NCBI RefSeq assembly: GCF_015207605.1
Contig: NZ_JADEWO010000015.1
Location: 62,001 to 126,000, forward strand
Direction of reading: 5' to 3'
Origin: Oculatella sp. LEGE 06141
GTDB taxonomy: Bacteria; Cyanobacteriota; Cyanobacteriia; Elainellales; Elainellaceae
Length of the DNA: 64,000 bases
In this document: positions 25,882-35,457 of the stretch, in pieces
How the letters are laid out: each line of letters opens with the position of its first letter
Numbering within the stretch: position 1 is the first letter of the stretch
Position numbers and translations under genes: made by a program
Notes under the pieces: generated by a model
Seen by the model: only the letters and a program-made list of their open reading frames with translations
Told to the model about the DNA's origin: nothing
The model's database searches: none

Positions 25882-26376
25882 CTAGCTCATTGAGCAGGAA
25901 GGCCAAATGTGGGGATAGATGAGCTGTCGAATGAAATCATTTAAGGTTTGCCTTGCTCGATTTGCAGCTTCTTGTGTACGTGGGCCACAAACGCCGTCAA
26001 TCGCTCCTACATAAAGACCCTGATTTTGCAAAACGGCTTGCAGTTCCTGAGAGCATATCTGAATACTCAGTAATAGTTGCTCTACTCGCACTACATCTAA
26101 AGCGTTCTGAAGCTTGGTCTGTTGCTGTTCAACAAACTCCTGGTCGATTAACTTCAACTCATGGGCAATTAAATGGTCAGCCTCATCGATTAACAAACTG
26201 AGCAAAGAATCATTTTCTGCTTTTTGCAAAATTGTATCCATGAGGTCTGCTTCATCCTCTGTCAGCACACACTTCACTGCCAAAGAGCAGTACTCACACA
26301 GCAAGTCTCTGTACTGGATGGACTCGCGGACAAACACCTCGTCTTGCATGCATTCTTCTCCGTTGCACGTTCCCAT
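25882..26376 (-). CDS. hypothetical protein with C-terminal peptidoglycan-binding-like repeat
   Basis: 164 residues. The N-terminal two thirds are helical with clustered Cys (CNGEEC, CEYC, KC) and many acidic residues (LTEDEADLMDTILQKAENDSLLSLLIDEADHLI). The C-terminal LQAVLQNQGLYVGAIDGVCGPRTQEAANRARQ is a good match to the peptidoglycan-binding domain 1 pattern (L-x-x-x-G-x-Y-x-G-x-I-D-G-x-x-G-x-x-T). There is no signal peptide, which is odd for a wall-binding domain; it may bind another ligand in the cytoplasm. I do not know the family as a whole. Confidence 0.65.
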   Translation of the reverse strand: MGTCNGEECMQDEVFVRESIQYRDLLCEYCSLAVKCVLTEDEADLMDTILQKAENDSLLSLLIDEADHLIAHELKLIDQEFVEQQQTKLQNALDVVRVEQLLLSIQICSQELQAVLQNQGLYVGAIDGVCGPRTQEAANRARQTLNDFIRQLIYPHIWPSCSMS

Positions 26377-26798
26377 TGTTGCTACATTGCACTGAACGAA
26401 CTACAAACTGACTTATTGCAGAGGATGTTTGAGACGTGCTAAACCCAACTCGAACCGCTCCCCAATTCCCCAATTTTAGGGAAGTACAGAGACAACTCTG
26501 TCTTAAAGTCCTCCAAAATCGGAGGATTTAAGGGGCTAATGCAGACTAGTGAATCTTTCTCAGACATCCTCTTACAGCGACTATTTACTTAGTGGCGTAA
26601 CCGGCTTTCTTCGTGACAGGTTTATTGTAAAGATTCGATGAAGATACCTGAGAGGACAGGTGTTTCAGCCGTTTTTTACAGCGTTGCCCTCAAACGTTAA
26701 ACTGGGTCAACGCAAAAGTGAGGCGATCGGGTTTTGTGATTTTGTCACATTAGGCACCCCTGATGACACTACACAGTAACTAGTGCTGGCTACAAATT
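26377..26798. other. intergenic region containing a decayed dispersed repeat
   Basis: About 420 bp between divergent genes. 26461-26540 holds CCCAATTCCCCAATTTTAGGG, then CAGAGACAACTCTG and TCCTCCAAAATCGGAGGA, three short palindromes in a row, like a decayed member of the repeat seen at 25200. The 3' half must hold the promoter of the sigma-like gene. Confidence 0.45.
26461..26540. repeat. decayed palindromic dispersed repeat
   Basis: Three successive palindromes: CCCCAATTTTAGGG (imperfect), CAGAGacaaCTCTG and TCCTCCaaaatcGGAGGA, followed by TTTAAGGGG. Similar to the element at 25200 in its CCCC/GGGG core, suggesting a small mobile or MITE-like repeat family. No transposase seen. Confidence 0.4.
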
Positions 26799-27395
26799 AT
26801 GTGTCTGCCTTTAACTCCTCCACCAGAAGATGTGTTAGATGTGGCAATCAGGGAAATCTTAATGCAAGACAGCCCCTACGCTTATTCCACGTTTACAACC
26901 ATTCAGCGATACCTCAGACAATTTGGTTTATTGCCTCGCGTAGAAACTCACGACATTTTAGTAGAAGCCTACCTACGTGGAAAAGCGGTGCTCCGCAGCG
27001 GTGTTGTAATTAGAACTCCGCATGCGTGGCTGAAGCGAACGGCGTACAACATCGTTCGAGAAAAAAACCGGAAGTTAGCATCGCAGCAACCTGCCGACCC
27101 TGAAGTTTTAGACTTTTTGGGGAGAGCGTCCTATGAAAGCTGGTTGAGCCAGGAAACAATTAACCATCGTTTAACCGTTCTTTGGGAGGCATTCGAAACG
27201 CTGCGACAAAGTGAGCCAGAGGGGGCGGAGTTACTGGAATTGAAGACGATTCGAGGTCTATCGTGGCTAGAGGTACAAAACCATTTACAGGCTCAGGGTA
27301 GAGATGTTCCTAATACAGACGTGTTACGGCAACGGGCTTGTCGTGCCAAAAAGCATCTGCGTCAAATTTTTCATCAGGTTGAATCGAATGCTTGA
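26799..27395 (+). CDS. sigma-70-like (ECF-type) protein
   Basis: 198 residues. The middle (VEAYLRGKAVLRSGVVIRTPHAWLKRTAYNIVREKNRK) has the layout of ECF sigma region 2, where ILVEAYLRG...TPHAWLKRTAYNIVRE corresponds to the 2.2-2.4 helices (usual T-P-x-A-W-L-x-x-I-A-x-N-x-x-R). The C-terminal part (TLRQSEPEGAELLELKTIRGLSWLEVQNHLQAQG...LRQRACRAKKHLRQIF) fits a region 4 helix-turn-helix with an insertion in the turn. A sigma or sigma-like transcription factor is likely. No anti-sigma gene is adjacent. Its target promoters are not visible. Confidence 0.7.
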   Translation: MCLPLTPPPEDVLDVAIREILMQDSPYAYSTFTTIQRYLRQFGLLPRVETHDILVEAYLRGKAVLRSGVVIRTPHAWLKRTAYNIVREKNRKLASQQPADPEVLDFLGRASYESWLSQETINHRLTVLWEAFETLRQSEPEGAELLELKTIRGLSWLEVQNHLQAQGRDVPNTDVLRQRACRAKKHLRQIFHQVESNA

Positions 27396-27600
27396 GGGAT
27401 TAGCCTGCTCTGCAAATGCTATTGATTGTTGAATCGCTCGATTCTCCGTATTAGAAATCTGGCGGCAAGCCGTAAGGTTGGCTGCTAAACATCAGACTGG
27501 CTGTAAACAAATCAGGTTACAGTGCGATCGCCCCTCATAAGTTGCACTCATCCATTACGCTGGTGCTAGTAGAACTTCATGCGATCGGCTCCCAATCTCT

Positions 27601-28302
27601 GTGCAATTCGATATCATCACCTTATTTCCCGATTTTTTCACCTCTCCACTCTGTTCTGGCCTGCTCGGTAGAGCGCTGGCCAAGCAAATAGCTACCGTTA
27701 ATCTGGTCAATCCTCGCGACTTCACCACCGATAAACACCACAAAGTAGATGACGAACCCTACGGTGGTGGCGTTGGCATGTTGATGAAAGCAGAACCGAT
27801 TTTTGCAGCGGTCGAGTCGGTTCCTGTATTGCCCCGGCGAGAAGTGATCTTGATGACACCGCAAGGTCAAACGATGAACCAGCCCATGTTTCAAGAATTA
27901 GCCGTAGGATATGACCAGTTAGTTCTGATCTGCGGACACTACGAAGGCGTTGACGAGCGGGTCTTAAATCTAGTTACCCGTGAAGTCTCCCTCGGCGATT
28001 TTGTGCTGACCTGTGGTGAAATTCCAGCACTCACTCTGTTAAATGGAGTGATTCGACTCAGACCCGGAACCGTTGGCAAAGAAGAATCCCTCAAAGCCGA
28101 AAGCTTTGAAGCCGGGTTGTTAGACTATCCGCAGTACACACGTCCGGCAGAGTTTCGCGGTTGGAAGGTGCCCGACGTGCTGCTATCGGGTAACCATGCC
28201 GAGATCGCCCGCTGGCGACATCAACAGCAGGTGCAACGAACGCGCGATCGCCGTCCCGATTTGTTAGAACAGTGGCAGGCTCAGCAACAATCCCAGTCCT
28301 GA
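27601..28302 (+). CDS. trmD: tRNA (guanine-N1)-methyltransferase
   Basis: 233 residues. TrmD methylates G37 of tRNAs and prevents +1 frameshifting. The N-terminus QFDIITLFPDFF, the PYGGGVGMLMKAEP motif, the SPOUT trefoil-knot segments LICGHYEGVDERV and LGDFVLTCGEIPALTLL, and VPDVLLSGNHAEIARWR are all standard. It uses a GTG start at 27601. It stands alone rather than in the rpsP-rimM-trmD-rplS order of many bacteria. Confidence 0.96.
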   Translation: MQFDIITLFPDFFTSPLCSGLLGRALAKQIATVNLVNPRDFTTDKHHKVDDEPYGGGVGMLMKAEPIFAAVESVPVLPRREVILMTPQGQTMNQPMFQELAVGYDQLVLICGHYEGVDERVLNLVTREVSLGDFVLTCGEIPALTLLNGVIRLRPGTVGKEESLKAESFEAGLLDYPQYTRPAEFRGWKVPDVLLSGNHAEIARWRHQQQVQRTRDRRPDLLEQWQAQQQSQS

Positions 28303-28333
28303 TCCGAGTTTTAACGCGTCGGGTGAACTAGGG

Positions 28334-28888
28334 CTATTTTTCAAAGCGCCGCATCAAGTACGCCACCCCAAAATCACCGTTGGGATGCCCCTCTAGCCGT
28401 TCTGCCAGCTCAAACACACGAGCCGCCAGGTCATCTCCCAGCTTTTCGACGGTGGCACGGCGCTCTTTTTCGGCGTAGTCCCGCTCTTTGACTTGCGTCT
28501 GCCATTCACTGGTAAACAAGCGCTCGATTGACGTATGCAGTCCTAGCGTTTCCAAAACATCCCATTCGCCGTGGTCACACCAAATGCCGCCGCAATTGCT
28601 GCATCGCTCCACATAAAACGGCGTTTTTAGCCCGACCTTGGCGCGAGCCAGATAATAACTGCACGCGGGGCACAGTGCCCCTTTCGTATCGTAGGGCGAC
28701 TGGATATAGTCAACATCTAAGGTCGTTGGCAGTTTGGTCACGCCTGTAAGTCGTTGCCCCTGCTGCCAGGTTTCGTACTCCTCAGGCGGAATCCAGGTGC
28801 CCTTACAGTCCGGGCAACACTGGACGGCCAGTCCTCCGGCTAAGCTGCCAGCAACCAATTCTGTTTTTCTATCTTTTGGACACTGCAC
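28334..28888 (-). CDS. zf-TFIIB domain protein
   Basis: 184 residues from GTG at 28888, preceded by GGAG with 7 nt spacing. Two zinc ribbons: residues about 3-33 (CPKDRKTEL...CCPDCKGTWI) and about 70-110 (CPACSYYLARA...VERCSNCGGIWCDHGEWDVLETLGL), each with the CPxC...CxxCxGxW pattern of the zf-TFIIB family. The C-terminal third (EKERRATVEKLGDDLAARVFELAERLEGHPNGDFGVAYLMRRF) is helical. Function unknown; such proteins may bind metal or nucleic acid. Convergent with trmD, 31 bp apart. Confidence 0.82.
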   Translation of the reverse strand: MQCPKDRKTELVAGSLAGGLAVQCCPDCKGTWIPPEEYETWQQGQRLTGVTKLPTTLDVDYIQSPYDTKGALCPACSYYLARAKVGLKTPFYVERCSNCGGIWCDHGEWDVLETLGLHTSIERLFTSEWQTQVKERDYAEKERRATVEKLGDDLAARVFELAERLEGHPNGDFGVAYLMRRFEK

Positions 28889-28976
28889 AACTTGTCTCCA
28901 TCAAGCCTTGTTTCATTAAACCATCTGGTATCGGGTGAGGAGAGAGGAGAAGCGAATTTGCAGTTCAATTCCTGGG

Positions 28977-29363
28977 TTAGCGGCTCTCTCCGGGTTCCGG
29001 TTGGTCTTCGTGCAACAGAGTATCACAATAGCGAAGCAACAGATGGAGGCGATCGCGCATCTGCACCTGCCGCTTTTGGGCGGTCAGCGGCTGCCGAGCG
29101 GCCTGCAAAAACATCACATCCATCCCCAGCAATCGCAGTTGCTTGTTGATCTCGGTGTGGATGGCTTGCACCCTGGAGGCATCAACCGAGTTCAACGCGG
29201 CTAGCTCCAAGCTGGCAACGCGCAGTTGAAAAAATTGTTGTAATTCTGAGAATTGCAACTGTAATCCTGCTGAATCAGCAACATTCTGCGAAATAGCCGT
29301 GCTGAACCGATGTAATATCTGCTGAAACGCTTGATGTTCCTCGTAGTCTCGCCCTTGTAACAT
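28977..29363 (-). CDS. PatD-like cyanobacterial protein
   Basis: 128 residues from ATG at 29363; the frame extends upstream to a TTG at 29396 but the ATG fits better. It is wholly helical. The C-terminal block IHTEINKQLRLLGMDVMFLQAARQPLTAQKRQVQMRDRLHLLLRYCDTLL resembles, as I recall, PatD, a small protein that controls heterocyst frequency in Anabaena and binds FtsZ; non-heterocystous cyanobacteria carry relatives too. The family identification is from memory. It is divergent from the relA/spoT gene. Confidence 0.55.
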   Translation of the reverse strand: MLQGRDYEEHQAFQQILHRFSTAISQNVADSAGLQLQFSELQQFFQLRVASLELAALNSVDASRVQAIHTEINKQLRLLGMDVMFLQAARQPLTAQKRQVQMRDRLHLLLRYCDTLLHEDQPEPGESR

Positions 29364-29747
29364 GAAGTTAACGTCTGCGACAGAATTTTGTCTCAAGACT
29401 CAGTGTAAAGAAATTTGTATATACTGTGTAGAACAAGAGTCCTCACGTTTTCGTCAGACCGGGCAAACTATCCGCTAACCTTAACTTTATTCAAAGCTCA
29501 TCCGAAACGTTAAAGGATGTTTCCTGCTATGGACTCGCCGTTCTGCTCTATCGCTAAGGCAGAGCCGAGTTCGTCAATTTTTATTAGCCTTATCTGCTTA
29601 TTCGCTGGCAGTACTATTGTGAATTCAGTTGTACTGCTCAAGCGTCCTACATCAATCGATGTTTGTATACGCGCATACACCCAGTGCCGTAGAATCGGCA
29701 AACATTCATCTACCGTTGAGCACATTTTGATTCCAGGCGTGACCAGT
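29364..29747. other. leader/promoter region of the relA/spoT gene
   Basis: About 385 bp. The RelA/SpoT reading frame stays open upstream to 29517 but encodes a Ser/Cys/Ile-rich peptide with no family resemblance, so I treat it as untranslated leader. Confidence 0.4.
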
Positions 29748-32039
29748 ATGAACGTAATCACGGCTCCAACTCTTCCCAGCGATATCACTCTCCCGGAGTG
29801 GCTACGGGAATGTTTAATTGCTCAAAATTCGCTACGGTGCGATTTGCCAGAGCGCGATCGCCAGGAGCAAGGGCTAATCTGCCAGGCGTTTGATTTTGCC
29901 TATTGTCTACATGAAGGACAAAACCGCGCCTCCGGAGAACCTTACATCTGCCACCCGATCGCCGTTGCCGGGTTACTGCGAGATCTAGGAGGCAGCGGAG
30001 CTATGATTGCCGCTGGCTTCTTGCACGACGTTGTTGAAGATACAGAGGTCACTCCCGAAGAAATTGAACGGCGCTTTGGTGCAGAAGTACGTCACCTTGT
30101 TGAAGGAGTCACTAAGCTATCAAAGTTCAACTTCTCCAGCAAAACAGAGCGTCAGGCCGAAAACTTCCGCCGCATGTTTTTGGCGATGGCGCAGGACATT
30201 CGCGTGATTGTGGTCAAGTTAGCCGATCGGCTACACAATATGCGAACGCTAGAACACTTGCCCGACGACAAGCGCCGCCGCATTGCCCTGGAAACCCGCG
30301 AGATCTTTGCCCCGTTAGCCAACCGTCTGGGAATTGGTCGCTTTAAGTGGGAACTGGAAGATCTGTCGTTTAAGTATCTGGAACCGGAAGCCTATCGGCA
30401 GATGCAGCAGTTTGTCACCGACAAACGAGTCGATCGCGAAGCCCGGTTAGATCGAATCGCTGAGCTGTTGCGAAGTCATTTAACCGAGTTGGGAATCAAA
30501 TGCCACGAGTTGAGCGGTCGCCCCAAGCACCTCTACGGCATTTACCAAAAAATGCAGCGGCAGCAGAAGCAATTCCACGAAATCTACGATGTTGCCGCCA
30601 TTCGCGTCATGGTAGAAACCAAAGATGAATGCTACCGCGCTCTAGCAGTTGTGCATGATTCTTTTTGTCCCATTCCTGGCCGCTTTAAAGACTACATCGG
30701 CTTACCCAAACCCAATCGCTACCAGTCGCTACATACGGTGGTGATTGGCCCCCACGGTCGCCCGGTCGAAGTCCAGATTCGGACGCTTGAGATGCATCAC
30801 ATCGCTGAGTATGGAATCGCCGCCCACTGGAAATACAAAGAAACGGGCGGGTCTAGCACTACTAAATTGACCACAGAAGACGAGAAATTTACCTGGCTGC
30901 GTCAACTGCTGGAGTGGCAAAGCGACCTGAAAGACGCTCAGGAATATCTGGAAAATGTCAAAGATAATCTATTCGATGATGACGTTTATGTCTTCACGCC
31001 GAAAGGAGATGTCGTGCCGCTCAACCGGGGTGCTACGCCCATCGATTTTGCATACCGTATCCACACCGAAATTGGTAATCACTGTTCCGGGGCACGCGTT
31101 AACGATCGCATGGTAACCCTGGATACTCCGTTGCACAACGGCGACATCGTCGATATTTTAACGCAAAAAAATTCTCATCCCAGCCTGGATTGGCTCAACT
31201 TTGCCGTTACTACTGGCGCTCGTAACCGCATTCGGCAGTGGTATAAGCGATCGCACCGGGATGAAAACATCGATCGCGGTCGCGACATGCTAGAAAAAGA
31301 GCTGGGCAAGAACGGCTTCGAAGCGTTGTTGAAATCCGATCCGATGCAGGCGGTCGCCGAACGATGTAACTACCAGTCGGTAGAAGACTTGCTGGCGGCT
31401 CTTGGCTATGGTGAAGTCACTTTAAACTTGGTTGTAAACCGCATTCGAGAAGCGATTAAAGCGCAACAGCCGATCGCTCCAGCGCTCCCGTCAGCGGATG
31501 ATACCGACGCAGCCATCCGTGCGGCAACCATGGCCGCACCTCCTCGTTCATTTCCTAGCGCAAAAGACTCACCCATTGCAGGGGTTGAAGGACTGCTTTA
31601 CAACCTGGCAAAATGCTGTAACCCCGTGCCAGGAGAACCTATTCTGGGAGTCGTTACCCTGGGCAGTCGCGGTATTTCCATCCATCGTCAGGGCTGTCAA
31701 AACACCGAAAGTATTCCGGGCGATCGCCTCATTCCAGTCAGTTGGAATCCTGTTGAAACTAAGGGACGGCCGCAAACCTATCTGGTTCAAATCCAGATTG
31801 AAGTCATCGACCGAGTTGGTGTTCTCAAAGACGTACTGGCACGCCTGTCCGATTACGACATCAACGTTCGCAGCGCTCAGGTCAAAACCATCCCCGGACA
31901 GACCGCCTTCATCAACCTCGGCATTGACATCCGGGATCATTCCCAGCTTGAGAAAACCTTCACTCAAATTCGCAAGATGAGCGACATCATCAACCTGCGC
32001 CGCGTAAGCCAGGTTGATGAGCCGACAGACAAGTCTTAA
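29748..32039 (+). CDS. bifunctional (p)ppGpp synthetase/hydrolase (RelA/SpoT)
   Basis: 763 residues from ATG at 29748 (MNVITAPTLPSD). Domains in order: HD hydrolase (about 45-200, with GFLHDVVEDTEV, His93-Asp94, and KLADRLHNMRTL), synthetase (about 240-380, GRFKDYIGLPKPNRYQSLHT and EVQIRTLEMHHIAEYGIAAHW), TGS (about 415-475, DVYVFTPKGDVVPLNRGATPIDFAY), a Cys-containing zinc-finger-like segment (LAKCCNPVPGEPILG), and C-terminal ACT (about 680-760). The intact HD motif together with RxKD in the synthetase fits a bifunctional enzyme. It makes and degrades the stringent-response alarmone. Confidence 0.96.
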   Translation: MNVITAPTLPSDITLPEWLRECLIAQNSLRCDLPERDRQEQGLICQAFDFAYCLHEGQNRASGEPYICHPIAVAGLLRDLGGSGAMIAAGFLHDVVEDTEVTPEEIERRFGAEVRHLVEGVTKLSKFNFSSKTERQAENFRRMFLAMAQDIRVIVVKLADRLHNMRTLEHLPDDKRRRIALETREIFAPLANRLGIGRFKWELEDLSFKYLEPEAYRQMQQFVTDKRVDREARLDRIAELLRSHLTELGIKCHELSGRPKHLYGIYQKMQRQQKQFHEIYDVAAIRVMVETKDECYRALAVVHDSFCPIPGRFKDYIGLPKPNRYQSLHTVVIGPHGRPVEVQIRTLEMHHIAEYGIAAHWKYKETGGSSTTKLTTEDEKFTWLRQLLEWQSDLKDAQEYLENVKDNLFDDDVYVFTPKGDVVPLNRGATPIDFAYRIHTEIGNHCSGARVNDRMVTLDTPLHNGDIVDILTQKNSHPSLDWLNFAVTTGARNRIRQWYKRSHRDENIDRGRDMLEKELGKNGFEALLKSDPMQAVAERCNYQSVEDLLAALGYGEVTLNLVVNRIREAIKAQQPIAPALPSADDTDAAIRAATMAAPPRSFPSAKDSPIAGVEGLLYNLAKCCNPVPGEPILGVVTLGSRGISIHRQGCQNTESIPGDRLIPVSWNPVETKGRPQTYLVQIQIEVIDRVGVLKDVLARLSDYDINVRSAQVKTIPGQTAFINLGIDIRDHSQLEKTFTQIRKMSDIINLRRVSQVDEPTDKS

Positions 32040-32044
32040 ACCTC

Positions 32045-33046
32045 TTAAAACTGTCGCAAGAACCGCAGGTCGCTAGCATAAATCCGACGAATATCGTCGA
32101 GCTGGTGCAGCACCATTGCCAAGCGCTCAATGCCCAAACCTGCTGCAAATCCCGTGTACACTTCTGGGTCATAGCCCACCGCTTTTAACACGTTGGGATC
32201 AACCATGCCACAGCCCATAATCTCCAGCCAGCGTCCTCGCCACTGCACATCCACTTCCGCCGATGGCTCGGTGAATGGGAAAAAGCTAGGACGAAAGCGA
32301 ACCGCCACATCACCAAATAGGGCTTCTAAGAATACCTTAATCGTGCCCTTCAAATCGGTGAACGTCAGACCTTCATCGACCGCTAAAATTTCAACCTGAT
32401 GGAAGACCGCCGTATGGGTAGCATCAACCGTATCACGACGGTAGCATCGCCCTGGAGCAACGATCCGAATGGGGGGATCGTTTGCTTCCATATAGCGAAC
32501 CTGTACCGTTGAGGTGTGGGTTCGCAACAAGTTGCCGTCTGGAAGATACAGAGTATCCTGCATGTCGCGAGCAGGATGATCTTTCAGGAAGTTCAGCGCT
32601 TCAAAATTGTAATAGTCTGTCTCCATTTCTGGGCCCTGGGCGATGGTGTAGCCTAAGCCAACAAAAATATCGATCACCCGCTCGGCGGTGCTGGTCAGCG
32701 GGTGGGCATGCCCCTGAGCGCGATAAACACCGGGCATAGTGACATCTAGCGATTCTGCTGACAGTTGCGCTTCGATCTGTGCCGCCTGTAGCGCGGTTCG
32801 TTTTTGCTCCAGGTCAGCCTGGAGCCAATCCTTAACCTGGTTGGCTAATGCTCCAATCCGAGGTCGCTCTGTAGCGTCCAGCTTTCCCATGCCGCCCAAG
32901 ACCTGAGAAAGGCTGCCCTTCTTCCCTAAATACTTAATCCGCAGTTGTTCAAGCTGTTCAAGGGTTTCAGCCGTGGCGATCGCCTGCTGAGCATCCTGCC
33001 GTAGCACTGCTAATTGGTTCTCAAGATCACCAGACTGTGTGGTCAT
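32045..33046 (-). CDS. pheS: phenylalanine--tRNA ligase alpha subunit
   Basis: 333 residues from ATG at 33046 ([23 protein letters not shown]), the normal PheS length; another ATG at 33058 is possible, and the longer frame to 33229 is not conserved. The N-terminal coiled coil includes [21 protein letters not shown]. The class II core has [58 protein letters not shown] and [13 protein letters not shown]. It pairs with PheT, which is not in the window; separate pheS and pheT loci are common in cyanobacteria. It is convergent with relA/spoT, stops 5 bp apart. Confidence 0.96.
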   Translation of the reverse strand: MTTQSGDLENQLAVLRQDAQQAIATAETLEQLEQLRIKYLGKKGSLSQVLGGMGKLDATERPRIGALANQVKDWLQADLEQKRTALQAAQIEAQLSAESLDVTMPGVYRAQGHAHPLTSTAERVIDIFVGLGYTIAQGPEMETDYYNFEALNFLKDHPARDMQDTLYLPDGNLLRTHTSTVQVRYMEANDPPIRIVAPGRCYRRDTVDATHTAVFHQVEILAVDEGLTFTDLKGTIKVFLEALFGDVAVRFRPSFFPFTEPSAEVDVQWRGRWLEIMGCGMVDPNVLKAVGYDPEVYTGFAAGLGIERLAMVLHQLDDIRRIYASDLRFLRQF

Positions 33047-33357
33047 GCCAGAAGTCATCAATAAATAGAAGTCAATACAATAGAAGGCTCCATCTTTACC
33101 AGTGTACGAGGTCAACCAGGCAGTGTGGAACCGATCGCCCCTGTCATTATGAAACATTAGGGACGTAAATGCGACGCGGCGACCGCTCCAGCACAAAAAC
33201 TCTGAAAAATTTTGCTGAAATAGCCACAACCATCCAGCCTTTCTCAGGTCAGGCCGTTGTCTCGCTCCACCTCACCAACCTCTAACCTCACAGACCTCTA
33301 AACTGGATTGAAGCCGCTCCCAATAAACCATCATCCTTCATTGAATATCAAGAGTTC
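33047..33357. other. divergent promoter region of pheS and surE
   Basis: About 310 bp, no convincing ORF. I checked for a T-box or other leader for pheS and saw none. Confidence 0.35.
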
Positions 33358-34203
33358 ATGAACGTTTTAATCAGCAACGATGACGGCATTTTTGCCCTCG
33401 GAGTTCGAACCTTAGCCAATCACTTAGCTGCCGCCGGCCACCAAATTACGGTCGTTTGCCCAGACCAGGAGCGATCGGCCACTGGACATGGTTTAACCTT
33501 GCATCATCCCATTCGAGCAGAGGTGGTCGAGTCCAACTTTCATCCTTCGGTCAAAGCCTGGGCCTGTTCAGGTACCCCATCCGATTGTGTCAAGCTGGCG
33601 CTATGGGCGTTGATGGATAAGCATCCCGACATTGTGCTGTCTGGTATCAATCACGGTTCAAACCTGGGAACCGATATTCTTTACTCTGGTACTGTTTCAG
33701 CCGCAATGGAAGGCTTAATTGAGGGCATTCCCAGCGTTGCCTTCAGCCTTGCCAGCTTTTCATCCCAAAACTTTCAGGTGGGCGCTGATTTTGCCCAAAC
33801 CCTGCTCGACCAACTCGCCAAACAGCCGCTAGCCAAACCCATGCTGTTAAACGTCAATATTCCAGCCGTTGAGCCAGAGGAAATTGCCGGGGTTGCATTC
33901 ACGCGGCAGGGCGTTCGTCGCTATATTGACACCTTCCAAAAACGGGTCGATCCGCGCGGCAAGACCTATTACTGGCTAGCAGGAGAAGTGCTTGAAGAAG
34001 TAGCCCAGCCAGATTTAGAATTCATGGTTGTTGCTAAGCTCGACGCGGCCAAAATTGATATTGAAAACTTACGGCAATCTTTGACAGATGTACAGGCAAT
34101 TCGTCACAACTACATTACAATTACTCCATTGCAATACAACCTAACCTGCGGCTCAGGGCTGGCAGACTTGCAAAGCTGGCAGCTAGGGTTTCCTAACCGT
34201 TAA
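33358..34203 (+). CDS. surE: 5'/3'-nucleotidase SurE
   Basis: 281 residues. SurE is a metal-dependent nucleoside-monophosphatase and exopolyphosphatase. The metal site begins [15 protein letters not shown] (Asp8, Asp9). Other family blocks are [56 protein letters not shown] and LNVNIP. It has no membrane segment. It starts a plus-strand run of surE, MBL-fold hydrolase, ribF and MoxR genes, but gaps of 70-280 bp argue for separate promoters. Confidence 0.95.
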   Translation: MNVLISNDDGIFALGVRTLANHLAAAGHQITVVCPDQERSATGHGLTLHHPIRAEVVESNFHPSVKAWACSGTPSDCVKLALWALMDKHPDIVLSGINHGSNLGTDILYSGTVSAAMEGLIEGIPSVAFSLASFSSQNFQVGADFAQTLLDQLAKQPLAKPMLLNVNIPAVEPEEIAGVAFTRQGVRRYIDTFQKRVDPRGKTYYWLAGEVLEEVAQPDLEFMVVAKLDAAKIDIENLRQSLTDVQAIRHNYITITPLQYNLTCGSGLADLQSWQLGFPNR

Positions 34204-34484
34204 CCTATTCATGCACCAGGGCTAGAAACGGCCTCGCTTGAGGCAACCATCAGAAAACCATTCAACCCACCGCTGGCACGGGCGCTTTAGTCAAATCAAG
34301 CCCTTTTGTGGCTGGCAACGGGGGACAGGTAGGGTGTTTTGTAAAGTTTTCTACCAATCTGATGTAGAAGTAATTTTCATAGAACAATGCTTACCAAAAT
34401 CTGGGTTAACTAAGATTAAGGTAGTGGATGCTGAGCGTGGAGGCTCATCTCTGAAGACGCGGTAGAATCCGGCAAGAAACACTC

Positions 34485-35387
34485 ATGGCTAACATGCAAG
34501 ACCAATTCACGGTTCGTTTTTGGGGTGTGAGAGGAAGCATTGCCTGCCCGGGTGAGAGTACAGTCCGCTATGGCGGCAATACGTCTTGTGTTGAGATGAA
34601 AGTTGGCGGACGCCGCTTGATTTTTGACGGGGGCACAGGGTTAAGGGGGCTGGGGCAATCGTTGCTGCCCGCAATGCCCTTAGAAGCACATATGTTTTTT
34701 ACCCACTCTCACTGGGATCACATTCAAGGCTTTCCGTTTTTTGTACCGGCCTTTGTGAAGGGCAATCGGTTTAAAATTTACGGAGCGATCGCACCCAATG
34801 GTTCCACCATTGAACAGCGCCTCAATGACCAGATGCTGCATCCCAACTTTCCGGTGCCGCTTCAAATCATGGGTGCCAATTTAGAATTCCACGATTTAGA
34901 AATCGGCGAATCGGTTCAAATTGACGACATTCTGGTTGAGAACGCGCTGCTGTGCCATCCCGGCGAAGCGGTCGGCTATCGCATCAACTGGCGTGGTCAC
35001 GCTGCCGCCTATGTGACCGATACCGAACATTTTCCCGATCGCCTCGACGAAAACGTTTTGTGGCTGGCTCGAAACGCGGATCTGCTGATTTACGATGCCA
35101 CCTACACCGACGACGAATATTATTCTGAAAAGTCCAGCAAAATCGGCTGGGGGCATTCTACCTGGCAAGAAGCCGTTAAAGTAGCAAAAGCAGCCAACGT
35201 CAAAAAGCTTGTCATCTTTCACCACGATCCGCTCCATAACGACAACTTTATGGATCAGATCAAGGAAAATACGGCGCAGCAGTTCCCCAATAGCGTTGTT
35301 GCCTGGGAAGGATTGGAAATTGACCTGGTCACCATGCCAACGGTAGTCACAGAAGCAACGCCAGAAGCTCAAGTCTCAGCGTCTTAA
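34485..35387 (+). CDS. MBL-fold metallo-hydrolase
   Basis: 300 residues. Starts FTVRFWGVRGSIACPGESTVRYGGNTSCVEM, typical of a beta-lactamase-fold subgroup near RNase Z/PhnP. The metal motif is THSHWDHIQGFPFF (HxHxDH). Later ligands are probably His in LCHPGEAVGYRI, Asp in VTDTEHF and LLIYDATYTDDEY, and His in LVIFHHDPLHND. GWGHSTWQEAVKVA is also conserved. The substrate is unknown; phosphodiester hydrolysis is likely from the fold. Soluble, no signal peptide. Confidence 0.85.
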   Translation: MANMQDQFTVRFWGVRGSIACPGESTVRYGGNTSCVEMKVGGRRLIFDGGTGLRGLGQSLLPAMPLEAHMFFTHSHWDHIQGFPFFVPAFVKGNRFKIYGAIAPNGSTIEQRLNDQMLHPNFPVPLQIMGANLEFHDLEIGESVQIDDILVENALLCHPGEAVGYRINWRGHAAAYVTDTEHFPDRLDENVLWLARNADLLIYDATYTDDEYYSEKSSKIGWGHSTWQEAVKVAKAANVKKLVIFHHDPLHNDNFMDQIKENTAQQFPNSVVAWEGLEIDLVTMPTVVTEATPEAQVSAS

Positions 35388-35457
35388 TCCAGCGATTTCA
35401 CTAAATTTAGGTAGCCAGAGCTAGGGAAGTCTGTCCAAGTGTGTCAGAATGTAAAGC

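Noticed and set aside
29517-29747. N-terminal extension of the RelA/SpoT frame
   Set aside because: The 77 extra codons encode a Ser/Cys/Ile-rich peptide unlike any RelA/SpoT; ATG at 29748 gives the family's normal beginning.
33047-33229. N-terminal extension of the pheS frame
   Set aside because: Extra 61 codons are unlike PheS, and the internal ATG gives the usual 333-residue protein.
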